64,000 bases of DNA from assembly GCA_963833505.1 (NCBI GenBank), contig CAWHYG010000005.1, positions 434,001 to 498,000 of the forward strand. Reading direction: 5' to 3'. A program made the position numbers and the translations under genes. The notes beneath the pieces were generated by a model, which saw nothing but the letters and a program-made list of their open reading frames with translations, did not search any database and was not told where the DNA came from. This document shows, piece by piece, positions 36,106-44,443 of the stretch (position 1 is its first letter; every line of letters starts with the position of its first letter). The stretch is from CAWHYG01 sp963833505. GTDB taxonomy: Bacteria > Eisenbacteria > RBG-16-71-46 > CAIMUX01.

Positions 36106-36516
36106 ATGGTCCCGATCGATCTGGTCTACGAAGGGCAGCTCCGGGTGCGAGCGACCCACGGTCCTTCTCAAACCGTCCTGTCGACGGATGCTCCGGTCGA
36201 CAATCACGGCCGGGGAGAGACCTACTCGCCGACCGATCTTGTCGCCACCGCCCTGGGCGCCTGCGTCATGACCATCATGGGAATCGCCGCGGAGCCACGG
36301 AACATCTCGCTGTCCGGCCTGCGCGCAAGGATCGAGAAGCACATGACCACCGAGGGACCGCGGAGGATCTCACGGCTCGCGGTGACCGTGACGATGCCGG
36401 CCGGCCTGTCCGCGCCGGATCGCCGGCTGCTGGAGGCGTGCCTCGAGTCCTGTCCGGTTCGGCGAAGTCTCCACCCGGACATCGAAATTCCTGTCCGGTT
36501 CGAGTACCTGGACTAG
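36106..36516 (+). CDS. OsmC-family protein
   Basis: 136 residues of the OsmC/YhfA branch. Two conserved cysteines are present, in ALGACVMTIMG and ESCPVRRSL; in active members they reduce organic hydroperoxides. SPTDLVATALGAC is the family signature. The ATG at 36106 has GGGAGG upstream, and an in-frame extension to 35986 is not supported. It stands alone and is divergent from the GT-C-like gene. Confidence 0.88.
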   Translation: MVPIDLVYEGQLRVRATHGPSQTVLSTDAPVDNHGRGETYSPTDLVATALGACVMTIMGIAAEPRNISLSGLRARIEKHMTTEGPRRISRLAVTVTMPAGLSAPDRRLLEACLESCPVRRSLHPDIEIPVRFEYLD

Positions 36517-36761
36517 CCGCTGCCTGCAGGGAGTATGCCTACGTCGTTCGGGCTGCGCGCGCCTTGTCCTGACGGGCATCTCGGGTGCCTCGCGACGGGC
36601 GATCATGAATAATGCGGGCTGGCATCGTCACGACGTTATCGCCGACATCCTGTGGGGGCGCGGCCCTTTGTTGCGGATCCTCTCAGAACGATCATGCCGG
36701 TTCTGAATGACGCATTGAGGCTAGCCCCGGAGCCGTGCTGCTGCGGCGAATCTGCCCCGTG

Positions 36762-39479
36762 TCACCGGAGGTTCATCAGCGCCAGCGGGCTTCCGGGCCG
36801 ACGTGGAAACGGGCGGTCCGGACCCTTGATCGCCAGCCAGAGGACGCGGTTGAAGAGCGCTTCGTCGGCGCGGTCCTCCTGGCAGAGGTCGAGCCGATCC
36901 GAGAGCGTCGCCGCGGACGTTCGGGCGGGGTTGCGCTCGCTGAGCGGCGTCTCCGGCCGCAGCGCGGCGTAGGGAGAGCCGTCCGGTTCCGCGGCGAAGA
37001 TCCCGGCAAGCGGACGCCCGAACCGGTCGAAGTTGGACATCGCGCCGAAACCGAGAATCCGGTCAATGGTCGCAAGGACGTCGGTCGTGTTGACGAATCG
37101 GCTCACGACTCCCGGACGATTGTAGGCCGAGATCACGAGCAGAACCGAGCGGTGCGAGTCCACATGGTCCGGTCCGTCCTGGGCGTCGTCCTCGAGGACG
37201 AAGACGATCGTGCTTGTCCAGTAGGGCGAGCGAGACAGTGCCTCGATCATCCTCCCGAGCGCGAGGTCATTGTCGGCGGCGTAGGCGCGCGGCGTCGGCG
37301 AACCGGCGCGAGCGCCGGCCGTGTGGTCGTTCGGCAGGTGCATGATCATGAGCGCCGGCATCGAATCGCCTGCCACCTGGTTGCTGAAGTCCTCGACCCA
37401 GCGCGCCGCTCTTAAGGTGTCGGGGATGTCGAGATCCCAACCCGGGAACTGCGGGTCCGTCCGCGCGTTCAGCCACGGTTTGGTCCCGGCCCACCGTCCG
37501 TCGGGCGTCTTCCAGGTGAACTCGCCGTAGTTGCGCAGCGAAACCCGCCCCCGTTGGGCGAGGTCCCAGAGATAGCCGCTGGCGGGCTCGCTGACGTCGT
37601 CGTCGGGCACCTGGTCGCGGTTTTCGCCTTCGTAGTCGTAGGAGCGCCCGCGATCCGAGTAGTTGCTGGGCAAGGTCTTTTCCACGTAGTCGCCGGCATA
37701 GGCCGCCGTCGACCAGTTGTGTCCGTCGGCGCTCACTTCAGCGTTCACGAAGAACCGATCGAACACGCCGAACCGCTCCGCCAGGGCGTGCGCGTTCGGA
37801 GTGACCGCGCGCGGAAAGTAGGTCAATGAGGTGTCGCCGTCGGCGCCGGCGAGATCGCCCAGGACCTGATCGAAGGTGCGGTTCTCGCGGATGATGTAGA
37901 AGACGTGCCGGAACGGAGGCAGCGCTGCGGCCGGGGCCGGACGGTCCCAGCCGTTGGCGGCGTTGACGCGTGCGGAAAGGCCGGCGAGATCCGCATCGTT
38001 CGGCAACGCCAGTGAGGTCAGCGAGCCACGAATCTGTCCAAGAGTGTATTGCGAAATGTCGGGATGGTGCCTGTGACCCGGCTGGCCACGCTTGGGGTTG
38101 GGTTCCGTGCCGCGACCCTTGGCGTTCAGCACCCACAGGGTCTGTCCGCGTGTCATCACAGAGGTCGGGTACCACTCCACCGGGATACGGCCGAGCAGGG
38201 TGTAGCGACGCGCCGCGCCGGGTGCACCGGAAAAACCGGTTCCGGAGGACAACCCGCCGGCTCCGGAAGATCCGGCTCCAAGAGAGAAGACGGCGACGGC
38301 ATTGTTGTCCGCTTCGGCGACATAGAGCCTCCGGCCGTCCGGCGAAAGCGTGAGACCGTTGGGAGTGCTGCCCTCGGCGGGCCCACCGGGGACGGAGTCC
38401 ACGAGAGCGGCGACGACGGAATCGCTTCTTGTGTCAACCACGGCGATCCGATCGGCGGTAGCGCAGGTCACGTAGAGATGCGTCCCCGTGCGATCAAGCA
38501 GCAGGGCGGACGGATGGCGCCCGACCGCGATCCTCGGGCCCGGCACGAGAGCGTCCGGCCCCGGCGATGCGCCGGTCGGTCCGGGCGATTGCTGGACCGG
38601 TTCTGACGCCATCGAGGCAGGCGGAGGTGTCGGACGATTTGATCCGGCTGCCGCCCCCGACGATTGCTGGATCGAGCCTGACGGCACCGGGCGGCTTGAA
38701 CCTGCGGCGGGTGAGCCCGAGGCCTCTGCCGCACCGCTCGGCGCAAACGTCGCGATCCACGACCCTCCCCAGGCCGACACGTAAACCCGGCCGTCGGATC
38801 CCACGGCCACGTCGCAGGGATAGCGGCCGGTCGCAAGCTTCTGCACCACGCGCTTGCCGGCGAGGTCCACTACGGCGAGCGAATCGGCGAGGTTCTCGGC
38901 CACGTAGAGGAACCTGCCGTCCGGTGAGCACGCGACGCCGGCGGGATAGGCGCGGCCTCCGTCCGGCCCCGGCGGGGGACCGAGGACAAGGCTGTCGGCC
39001 AGGGCGGCAGCGTCGTTGGTCCACGCGTACCGGTACACGACGTCGCGATTGCCGCCTGAAACGTAGAGGCTGCGGCCGTCCGGTGCGAACGTCGCCCCGA
39101 GGAAGGCGGCCGGCTGCACCAACGTCTGGACGACCCGCTTCGAGGCGCAATCGACGATCTGGATGCCTTGGTCGCCGAAACCGCTCAGCACGGTCACGAT
39201 CCGGCTCGAGTCGGGCGAGAAGGTCATTGTGACCGGCATTGAGCCCAGCGGCAGCGAAACACCCGCCGGATCGAGTCGCGCGCCGGTGGGAAGCAGGCCC
39301 GGCGCCAGCGCCGTTTCATGACAGGCCACGAGCAACGGGAGCAGGGCGCAGCACAGCCACCAGCTCGTTGTCCGGTTTGATGAGCGGGATCTGGAAACGG
39401 AGCAGGGCAGCGCCGTGCGGCTCGTCCGACGCAGCGCCGAAGCGCGCGTTCCTTGGGCAGATCGGTAGGAATACACCAT
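36762..39479 (-). CDS. Lipoprotein with YncE-like beta-propeller and phosphoesterase domain
   Basis: 905 residues. A long basic N-terminus precedes the lipobox LLVAC. A beta-propeller with repeated SPDGR.LYV units (FAPDGRSLYVSGGNRD, CSPDGRFLYVAENLAD, LSPDGRRLYVAEADNN) spans about 75-450. The C-terminal half is a PF04185-type phosphoesterase: YIIRENRTFDQVLGD, then ADGHNWSTAAYAGDY, HLPNDHT and LEDDAQDGPDHVDSHR provide likely metal ligands. The substrate is unknown. The ATG at 39479 has GAGGAGG upstream. It starts 25 bases after the HDAC-like gene on the same strand. A Ser/Pro/Gly insert interrupts the propeller. Confidence 0.85.
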   Translation of the reverse strand: MVYSYRSAQGTRASALRRTSRTALPCSVSRSRSSNRTTSWWLCCALLPLLVACHETALAPGLLPTGARLDPAGVSLPLGSMPVTMTFSPDSSRIVTVLSGFGDQGIQIVDCASKRVVQTLVQPAAFLGATFAPDGRSLYVSGGNRDVVYRYAWTNDAAALADSLVLGPPPGPDGGRAYPAGVACSPDGRFLYVAENLADSLAVVDLAGKRVVQKLATGRYPCDVAVGSDGRVYVSAWGGSWIATFAPSGAAEASGSPAAGSSRPVPSGSIQQSSGAAAGSNRPTPPPASMASEPVQQSPGPTGASPGPDALVPGPRIAVGRHPSALLLDRTGTHLYVTCATADRIAVVDTRSDSVVAALVDSVPGGPAEGSTPNGLTLSPDGRRLYVAEADNNAVAVFSLGAGSSGAGGLSSGTGFSGAPGAARRYTLLGRIPVEWYPTSVMTRGQTLWVLNAKGRGTEPNPKRGQPGHRHHPDISQYTLGQIRGSLTSLALPNDADLAGLSARVNAANGWDRPAPAAALPPFRHVFYIIRENRTFDQVLGDLAGADGDTSLTYFPRAVTPNAHALAERFGVFDRFFVNAEVSADGHNWSTAAYAGDYVEKTLPSNYSDRGRSYDYEGENRDQVPDDDVSEPASGYLWDLAQRGRVSLRNYGEFTWKTPDGRWAGTKPWLNARTDPQFPGWDLDIPDTLRAARWVEDFSNQVAGDSMPALMIMHLPNDHTAGARAGSPTPRAYAADNDLALGRMIEALSRSPYWTSTIVFVLEDDAQDGPDHVDSHRSVLLVISAYNRPGVVSRFVNTTDVLATIDRILGFGAMSNFDRFGRPLAGIFAAEPDGSPYAALRPETPLSERNPARTSAATLSDRLDLCQEDRADEALFNRVLWLAIKGPDRPFPRRPGSPLALMNLR
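38535..38735 (-). repeat. Low-complexity degenerate repeat in the beta-propeller
   Basis: About 65 codons rich in Gly, Ser, Pro and Gln, with recurring SGSIQQS/SEPVQQS and AAGS(S/N)RP elements, inserted between two propeller blades. Confidence 0.6.
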
Positions 39480-39504
39480 CCTATCCTCCTCTGCGGTTCC
39501 CGAC

Positions 39505-40521
39505 TCAGCTCCCCCCGGTCCAGCCTTCGAGAAACGGCGCCAGCCCGTCCGTGAAACAGAGAGGATCGTACCCTCCCTCCAGGACGATGAGGGCGGGGAT
39601 CCCCAGAGCGGTCGCCAGCCTTCCCAGCGAGGATCCGATCGCGCGGAAATCCGCTCCGTTGAGCAGGAATCCGCCCAGCGGATCGGCGCGATGCGAATCA
39701 AAGCCGGCGCTGATGAGTAGGATCTCGGGCCGGTGCGCCTCCACCGCAGGGATGACGATCTCGTCGATCGCTCCCCGGTAGATGAAGCCGTCCGTTCCGG
39801 TGAGCAACGGAAGGTTGAGCGTGGCTCCTTCCCCTTCACCCTCGCCCTGTTCGTCGGCAAAGCCGGTTCCCGGGAATTGCCGTCGCGGATCCTCGTGGAT
39901 GCTGGCAAAGAAGACGTCCGCGTCGCGGTAGAAGACGTCCTGGGTGCCGTTGCCGTGATGAACGTCAAAGTCGACGATCGCGATCCGCCGCCGGCCGAGC
40001 CTCTGCGCCTCGCGCGCCGCAATGGCGACGTTGTTGAGGTAGCAGAACCCCATCGCCAGGCGCGGGGTCGCGTGGTGTCCGGGAGGTCGCGTCAGAACCA
40101 GAGCGGATTCAACCGCGTCCGCCGCCGGAGAGGAATGCGGGATGGCGCGGTCCGGGCCGCCGTTGCCGCCGGCGATCGGATCCCAAGGTTCAAGCAGCTC
40201 GCGAAGGGCGATCAAGGTCGTCTTGACCGCCGCCGCGGCCGCTGCCGGAGTCCCGGCGCTGACCGGGCAGTCCGGGGTATCGATTTTCCCCCGTCCCGGA
40301 AGGGCCGCTTCGTTCAACCTCTCAAGGCGCCGGTCGGTGTGCACCGCCGCAACGGCAGGGGCGCAATCGAACTCGAGAGCCCGTCCCTCGGGCTCGCGGG
40401 GCTCGAGGCCGTTGGCCCGGCAGGCCGCTTCGGCCCAGTTCATGCGATCCGGGATCTCTGGAAAGCCGGCGGGAACGGTGTGGAGCCGGCCGCCGGGCGT
40501 TGTCCAAGCAGTCAAGCGCAT
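39505..40521 (-). CDS. Histone deacetylase-family amidohydrolase
   Basis: About 338 residues of the arginase/deacetylase superfamily. Catalytic and zinc-binding motifs are complete: RPPGHHA, GFCYLNNVAIAA, VDFDVHHGNGT, SAGFDSHRADPLG and LEGGYD. Bacterial members deacetylate polyamines, acetoin-related or other small acylated substrates; the substrate cannot be told here. ATG 40521 and ATG 40563 are both possible. It is divergent from the hydroxyacyl-CoA dehydrogenase gene and upstream of the phosphoesterase lipoprotein. A Gly/Pro insert after the first third is typical of this genome. Confidence 0.9.
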   Translation of the reverse strand: MRLTAWTTPGGRLHTVPAGFPEIPDRMNWAEAACRANGLEPREPEGRALEFDCAPAVAAVHTDRRLERLNEAALPGRGKIDTPDCPVSAGTPAAAAAAVKTTLIALRELLEPWDPIAGGNGGPDRAIPHSSPAADAVESALVLTRPPGHHATPRLAMGFCYLNNVAIAAREAQRLGRRRIAIVDFDVHHGNGTQDVFYRDADVFFASIHEDPRRQFPGTGFADEQGEGEGEGATLNLPLLTGTDGFIYRGAIDEIVIPAVEAHRPEILLISAGFDSHRADPLGGFLLNGADFRAIGSSLGRLATALGIPALIVLEGGYDPLCFTDGLAPFLEGWTGGS

Positions 40522-40705
40522 CGTCCCGATTATGCGGGAGGCCCGAGACTGGGGTACAATCATTCGTTCCGGCCGGACTTCGCTCTGCCGCGCAGAGAAC
40601 GCGACCGGGGGCGCTCTGCCTGATGTCCCCGTGATTCATGGTGAATGGTACGTGCGATGCCGAGAGAGAATCTCGGCGGCCGCGGGTTCAACAGGGAGGC
40701 ACACC

Positions 40706-41617
40706 ATGAAGCAGAATGGCCGCAAAGCGCCGGACTCTCAGGTCGGCCCGGGGCCGAGAAACGAGATCCCCGCGACGAGCATCCGGCGCATCGCCGTCCT
40801 CGGCGCCGGTACCATGGGGCGGGGGATCGCGCAGGTCGCCGCCGCCGCCGGTTTCGACGTTGTGCTTCGGGATCTGGCGGGAGACCTGCTGGTCCGAGCG
40901 CGGCAGGCGATCGCGACCGGACTGGCGAAGAGCGCTCCCGACGTCGACGGCGGCCGCGCCGCGCTCGAGAGGATCACGGTCACCACCGATCTTCATGAAG
41001 CGGTGCCGGGAGCGGACCTCATCATTGAAGCGGTGCCCGAGTCGTTCGAGCTGAAGTGCACGCTCTTCCGGGAGATCGATGGGCTGGCGTCCCGGCACTC
41101 CGTGCTGGCGTCGAATACGTCATCCTTGAGCATCGCCGCGATCGCGGCGGTCACGAGCCGACCGGAGAGCGTCCTCGGCATGCATTTCTTCAATCCGGTG
41201 GATCGCATGCAGCTTTGCGAAATCGTCGCCGGAGCGGGCACGGCTCCCGAGACCGTCGCGGCCGCGCGGGCCGTGGCCGATCGGATGGGGAAGAAGTCGA
41301 TCGTGGTCCGCGATTCTCCGGGGTTCGCGACCAGCCGACTTGGGCTTGTCCTGGGCCTGGAAGCGATCCGGATGTGCGAACAGGGAGTGGCGTCGGCGGA
41401 GGACATCGACGCGGCGATGGAGCTGGGCTATCGCCATCCGATGGGACCGCTCCGGCTTACCGATCTTGTTGGGCTGGATGTCCGACTGGCCATCGCCGAG
41501 CACCTCCATCAGGCGCTCGGTTCGGAAGCCTTCCGTCCGCCCGAGCTGCTGCGGCAAATGGTGGCCGAGGGGCGGCTCGGCAAGAAGTCCGGGCGCGGGT
41601 TCTACGAGTGGAGCTGA
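40706..41617 (+). CDS. 3-hydroxybutyryl-CoA dehydrogenase family protein
   Basis: 303 residues. The NAD-binding fold starts with VLGAGTMGRGIA (31-42). NTSSLSI and MHFFNPVDRMQLCEIV carry the active-site Ser/His/Asn region, and the C-terminal domain (GYRHPMGPLRLTDLVGLD, GRGFYEW) completes the family. It oxidises or forms (S)-3-hydroxyacyl-CoA in butyrate/PHB or beta-oxidation routes. The ATG at 40706 has GGGAGG. No thiolase or crotonase is adjacent, so the pathway is not shown. Confidence 0.92.
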   Translation: MKQNGRKAPDSQVGPGPRNEIPATSIRRIAVLGAGTMGRGIAQVAAAAGFDVVLRDLAGDLLVRARQAIATGLAKSAPDVDGGRAALERITVTTDLHEAVPGADLIIEAVPESFELKCTLFREIDGLASRHSVLASNTSSLSIAAIAAVTSRPESVLGMHFFNPVDRMQLCEIVAGAGTAPETVAAARAVADRMGKKSIVVRDSPGFATSRLGLVLGLEAIRMCEQGVASAEDIDAAMELGYRHPMGPLRLTDLVGLDVRLAIAEHLHQALGSEAFRPPELLRQMVAEGRLGKKSGRGFYEWS

Positions 41618-41734
41618 GGGCCGGCGACGGCTGTCACCGGTAGCGTGATCCGCTTTCCCTCGTGGTTCGACCTCGCGACGCGCTGGGGCGCCGCGAGGCC
41701 GTTCGCCTGGCTGATGCCGAGAGGCCCGACCGGC

Positions 41735-42766
41735 TCAGGTGGGCTCTCCGAGCTGCCGGTGCATCCGGCGCTGCCGGAGGATGAAAGCGTAGGCGGGCCC
41801 CCAGGCCATGGCGGTCATCGCCAGCTTGACGCCCGTTTTGAACCGCCGCGGACGCATGAGAAGGTTGCTCCTGAGTGTCGCGCGAGCCAGGTGGCGGGCC
41901 ACCGGGGCTTGTTTCAGGAATGTCCTCTTCGGTTCGAAGGCAGTCTGCTTCATGAACACGAGGTCGATGGTTTCGCGGATCTCCCGCATGAACTCCCGGA
42001 AGTTCAACGGGTGCGGCACGGAGACGGAGACTCCGGCCTGGATGTTCTGCAGGAACTCCTCCGGAGTGTCCCCCGGGGCCATCGTGTAGGCCTTGGCCAC
42101 CTGCCCGGTGTGGGAATCGGAGGCGGCGACGATCTCCCGCCCATGCCGCCGCGCAATCTCCAGGGTGCGGCCGTTGAGCGCGGGGATCCGCCCGGCGTTC
42201 AGCTCGATGACCGGGAACTGCTCCATCAGCCGGATGATCACGCTGAGCTTGCCCCGCTCGCCCCGCTCGAACCAGAAGGGATGGTTGTACGCGTGGTACA
42301 AGCCTTCCGCGCGGCAATACTCCAGGAAGGCGCTCACCGACTTCCGCCGGCGGGCGAGCTGGCGGAACTGCCGGTGATCCAGGCCGAGGACGTTGACGTG
42401 GATGGTGTGGCCGATCTCCGGATCCTTCACCTTCAGCTCGACGCCCGAGATGACCGGAATGGGCGGGTGGTCGCCGTAGTCCCGCTCCAACTCCTTCTGC
42501 AATGCCTCGACGCCCCGGATCGTGTCGTGGTCGGTCAGGGTGAAGAAACCCATCCCGCGGGCGACCGCCTTGTCGTAGAGCGCTCGCGGCGACAGTTCCG
42601 GCAGGTTCAGGACGTCGTAGGAAAAGCTGGAGTGGAGGTGCAGGTCTGCTTTCCGATAGGTCAGACCGGGTTGATACCTGGTTCCGTGGACGGGTTTCTT
42701 TGCGTTCCGGGTGGCCTGGTTCCTCATTCGTCCTTCTATCTTCGATCGGCTCTTCTCGGCCGTCAT
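41735..42766 (-). CDS. PHP-domain phosphoesterase
   Basis: 343 residues. The PHP metal ligands are visible: ADLHLHSSFSYD (40-51), TDHDTIRGV, SGVELKV, YNHPFWF and AASDSHTG. This fits a TrpH-like phosphoesterase or 5'-3' exonuclease (RNase AM-type). An unusual C-terminal region of about 100 residues (from PGDTPEEFLQNI on) ends with a basic, mildly hydrophobic stretch. A second ATG lies at 42727. It is monocistronic as far as I can see. Confidence 0.85.
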   Translation of the reverse strand: MTAEKSRSKIEGRMRNQATRNAKKPVHGTRYQPGLTYRKADLHLHSSFSYDVLNLPELSPRALYDKAVARGMGFFTLTDHDTIRGVEALQKELERDYGDHPPIPVISGVELKVKDPEIGHTIHVNVLGLDHRQFRQLARRRKSVSAFLEYCRAEGLYHAYNHPFWFERGERGKLSVIIRLMEQFPVIELNAGRIPALNGRTLEIARRHGREIVAASDSHTGQVAKAYTMAPGDTPEEFLQNIQAGVSVSVPHPLNFREFMREIRETIDLVFMKQTAFEPKRTFLKQAPVARHLARATLRSNLLMRPRRFKTGVKLAMTAMAWGPAYAFILRQRRMHRQLGEPT

Positions 42767-43346
42767 GAGGTCTGGATGCGGTCTCTCGCCGATTCGCCGG
42801 CGGCTCGGTGGGTCCGTTTCTCAGAGGCTGTATCTTCGGGCGCCCGAACCTGACGGAGTCTACCAGAGTCCGGGCCCTCGATAGAGCCTGGCAGATCGTC
42901 CATTCTCTATTCTCGAAATGGATCGGACGGTTCCCATTCCAAGCGCACTTCGTTTCCTCTCTCGCTGTCCCAGCCCGACGGACTTCATGCAATCGATTGC
43001 GATCGACGGAAATGCGACGTTCTGGCTCAAGTTGCGACCTTTCTGGCTGAGGTTACGTCGTTGCGGCTGGAGACCACGTCATTTGGCTGGAGATACGCCG
43101 GCCGAGCTGGTGGCGGCCCGGAAGCAGGCCGGCGGCCGTTGAGAAGGACCGGAGCAGTCCGTCGATCGGGGAAGCCGATCTCCGTCACCTGAGTGGCGTC
43201 GATCTCGTGAGCACCTCCGCCGGCGGGGCCGGCCGCCACGACACGGTCGTGTGCGCGCAGGACCAAACGGACGTCTCCCAGAGTGAACGAAGGCGCGGCT
43301 GACGGTTCGATCCGATCGCCGCTGGGCGTCATGTTCGCCCGCCGGC
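42767..43346. other. 580-bp intergenic region with a degenerate tandem array
   Basis: No conserved gene. A 101-codon minus-strand frame (43332 to 43027) opens with ATG but its tail is encoded by the tandem array at 43016-43096. I treat it as non-coding or a remnant. Confidence 0.45.
43016..43096. repeat. About 20-bp degenerate repeat x4
   Basis: Four units around (T)TGGCT(G/C)(A/G)AG(T/A)T(T/A)(A/G)CG at 20-bp spacing: TTCTGGCTCAAGTTGCG, TTCTGGCTGAGGTTACG, TGCGGCTGGAGACCACG and TTTGGCTGGAGATACG. Regular subterminal arrays like this occur at the ends of IS21-family elements. No transposase is present, so this would be a remnant. Confidence 0.5.
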
Positions 43347-44345
43347 CTACCTCAGGGCGCGGTAGGCGTTCAGCACCTTCATGTAATTGGCGCGCTCGAA
43401 AGCCGCGGGATCGGGCACGTTGCGCTGGCTCATCGACCCCTTCATCTGGCTGACGGACTCGTACTCGTGCTCCTCCATCCAGGCCCGGATGCCGTGTTCG
43501 ATCTCGGTGAGACGCCGGGATCCATGGGTGAGCAACGCCGAACAGAGGTGCACCACGTCGGCGCCGGCCAGGATCAGCTTCAAGGCGTCGTCGTGGGTAT
43601 GGACGCCGCTGGTGGCGGCGAGGCCCGCCTTGATCCGGCCGTGCAGGATGGCGATCCAGCGCATGACCAGCCGGCTCTCGGCCGACGTGCTCATGCTCAG
43701 GTTTGGCGTGACTTCCAGCTCCTCCAGATCGATGTCGGGCTGATAGAACCGATTGAAGAGGGCCAGCCCGTCCACGCCGGCCTGATCCAGCTTGCGCGCC
43801 ATCCAGGCGACCGAGCTGAAGAACGGGGAGAGCTTGACCGCCACCGGGATCTTCACCTGCGCCTTGATCTCCTTGACGATGTCGATGTAGCGCTGCTCGA
43901 CCGCGGTGGAAGGTTCGTCCGGGTCGGTCGCGAGGAAGTAGACGTTGCACTCGAGGGCGTCCGCCCCGGCCTGCTCCATCTTCTTCGCGTAGCCGGTCCA
44001 GCCGCCGGGGGTGGCGCCGTTCAGGCTCGCGATGACCGGGATCCCGAGAACCGACTTGGCCTTTCTGATCTGCTGGAGGTATTCGTCGGGACCCATCCGA
44101 TACTCGGACGGCTCCGGGAAGTACGAGAGCGCTTCGGCGAAGCTGTAGGTTCCCTGCTCCGTGGCCGTGTGCAGCTCCAGTTCTTCCTGGCGGATCTGCT
44201 CTTCAAACAAGGAATGGAAGATCACGGCGGCCGCGCCGGCGTCCTCGAGCTCGCGGGCCCGGTCGAGCTTCTCGGTGAAAGGGCCGGCCGAGGGCACCAG
44301 AGGGCTTCGAAGCTTGAGTCCCAGATAGGTCGTGCTGAGATCCAT
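43347..44345 (-). CDS. Dihydroorotate dehydrogenase-like flavoprotein
   Basis: 332 residues of the DHODH/PreA TIM-barrel family. LGLKLRSPLVPSAGP, VIASLNGATPGGW, ALECNVYF, PVAVKLSPFF and GADVVHLCSALLTHG trace the FMN-binding barrel. The catalytic base typical of true PyrD is not obvious. Homologues of this type often sit beside nifJ, as here (about 100 bases downstream of it), so a ferredoxin-linked reductase role is more likely than pyrimidine synthesis. The ATG is at 44345. Confidence 0.8.
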   Translation of the reverse strand: MDLSTTYLGLKLRSPLVPSAGPFTEKLDRARELEDAGAAAVIFHSLFEEQIRQEELELHTATEQGTYSFAEALSYFPEPSEYRMGPDEYLQQIRKAKSVLGIPVIASLNGATPGGWTGYAKKMEQAGADALECNVYFLATDPDEPSTAVEQRYIDIVKEIKAQVKIPVAVKLSPFFSSVAWMARKLDQAGVDGLALFNRFYQPDIDLEELEVTPNLSMSTSAESRLVMRWIAILHGRIKAGLAATSGVHTHDDALKLILAGADVVHLCSALLTHGSRRLTEIEHGIRAWMEEHEYESVSQMKGSMSQRNVPDPAAFERANYMKVLNAYRALR

Positions 44346-44443
44346 GGCTTTGCTCCTTACACAGAGGCCCGACCTGCGCGGGCGTCTTAATCATGAGCGG
44401 TCTCTCGGGGCGGCGAAGCACGCCGCCGCCCCGGACCGGCCGA

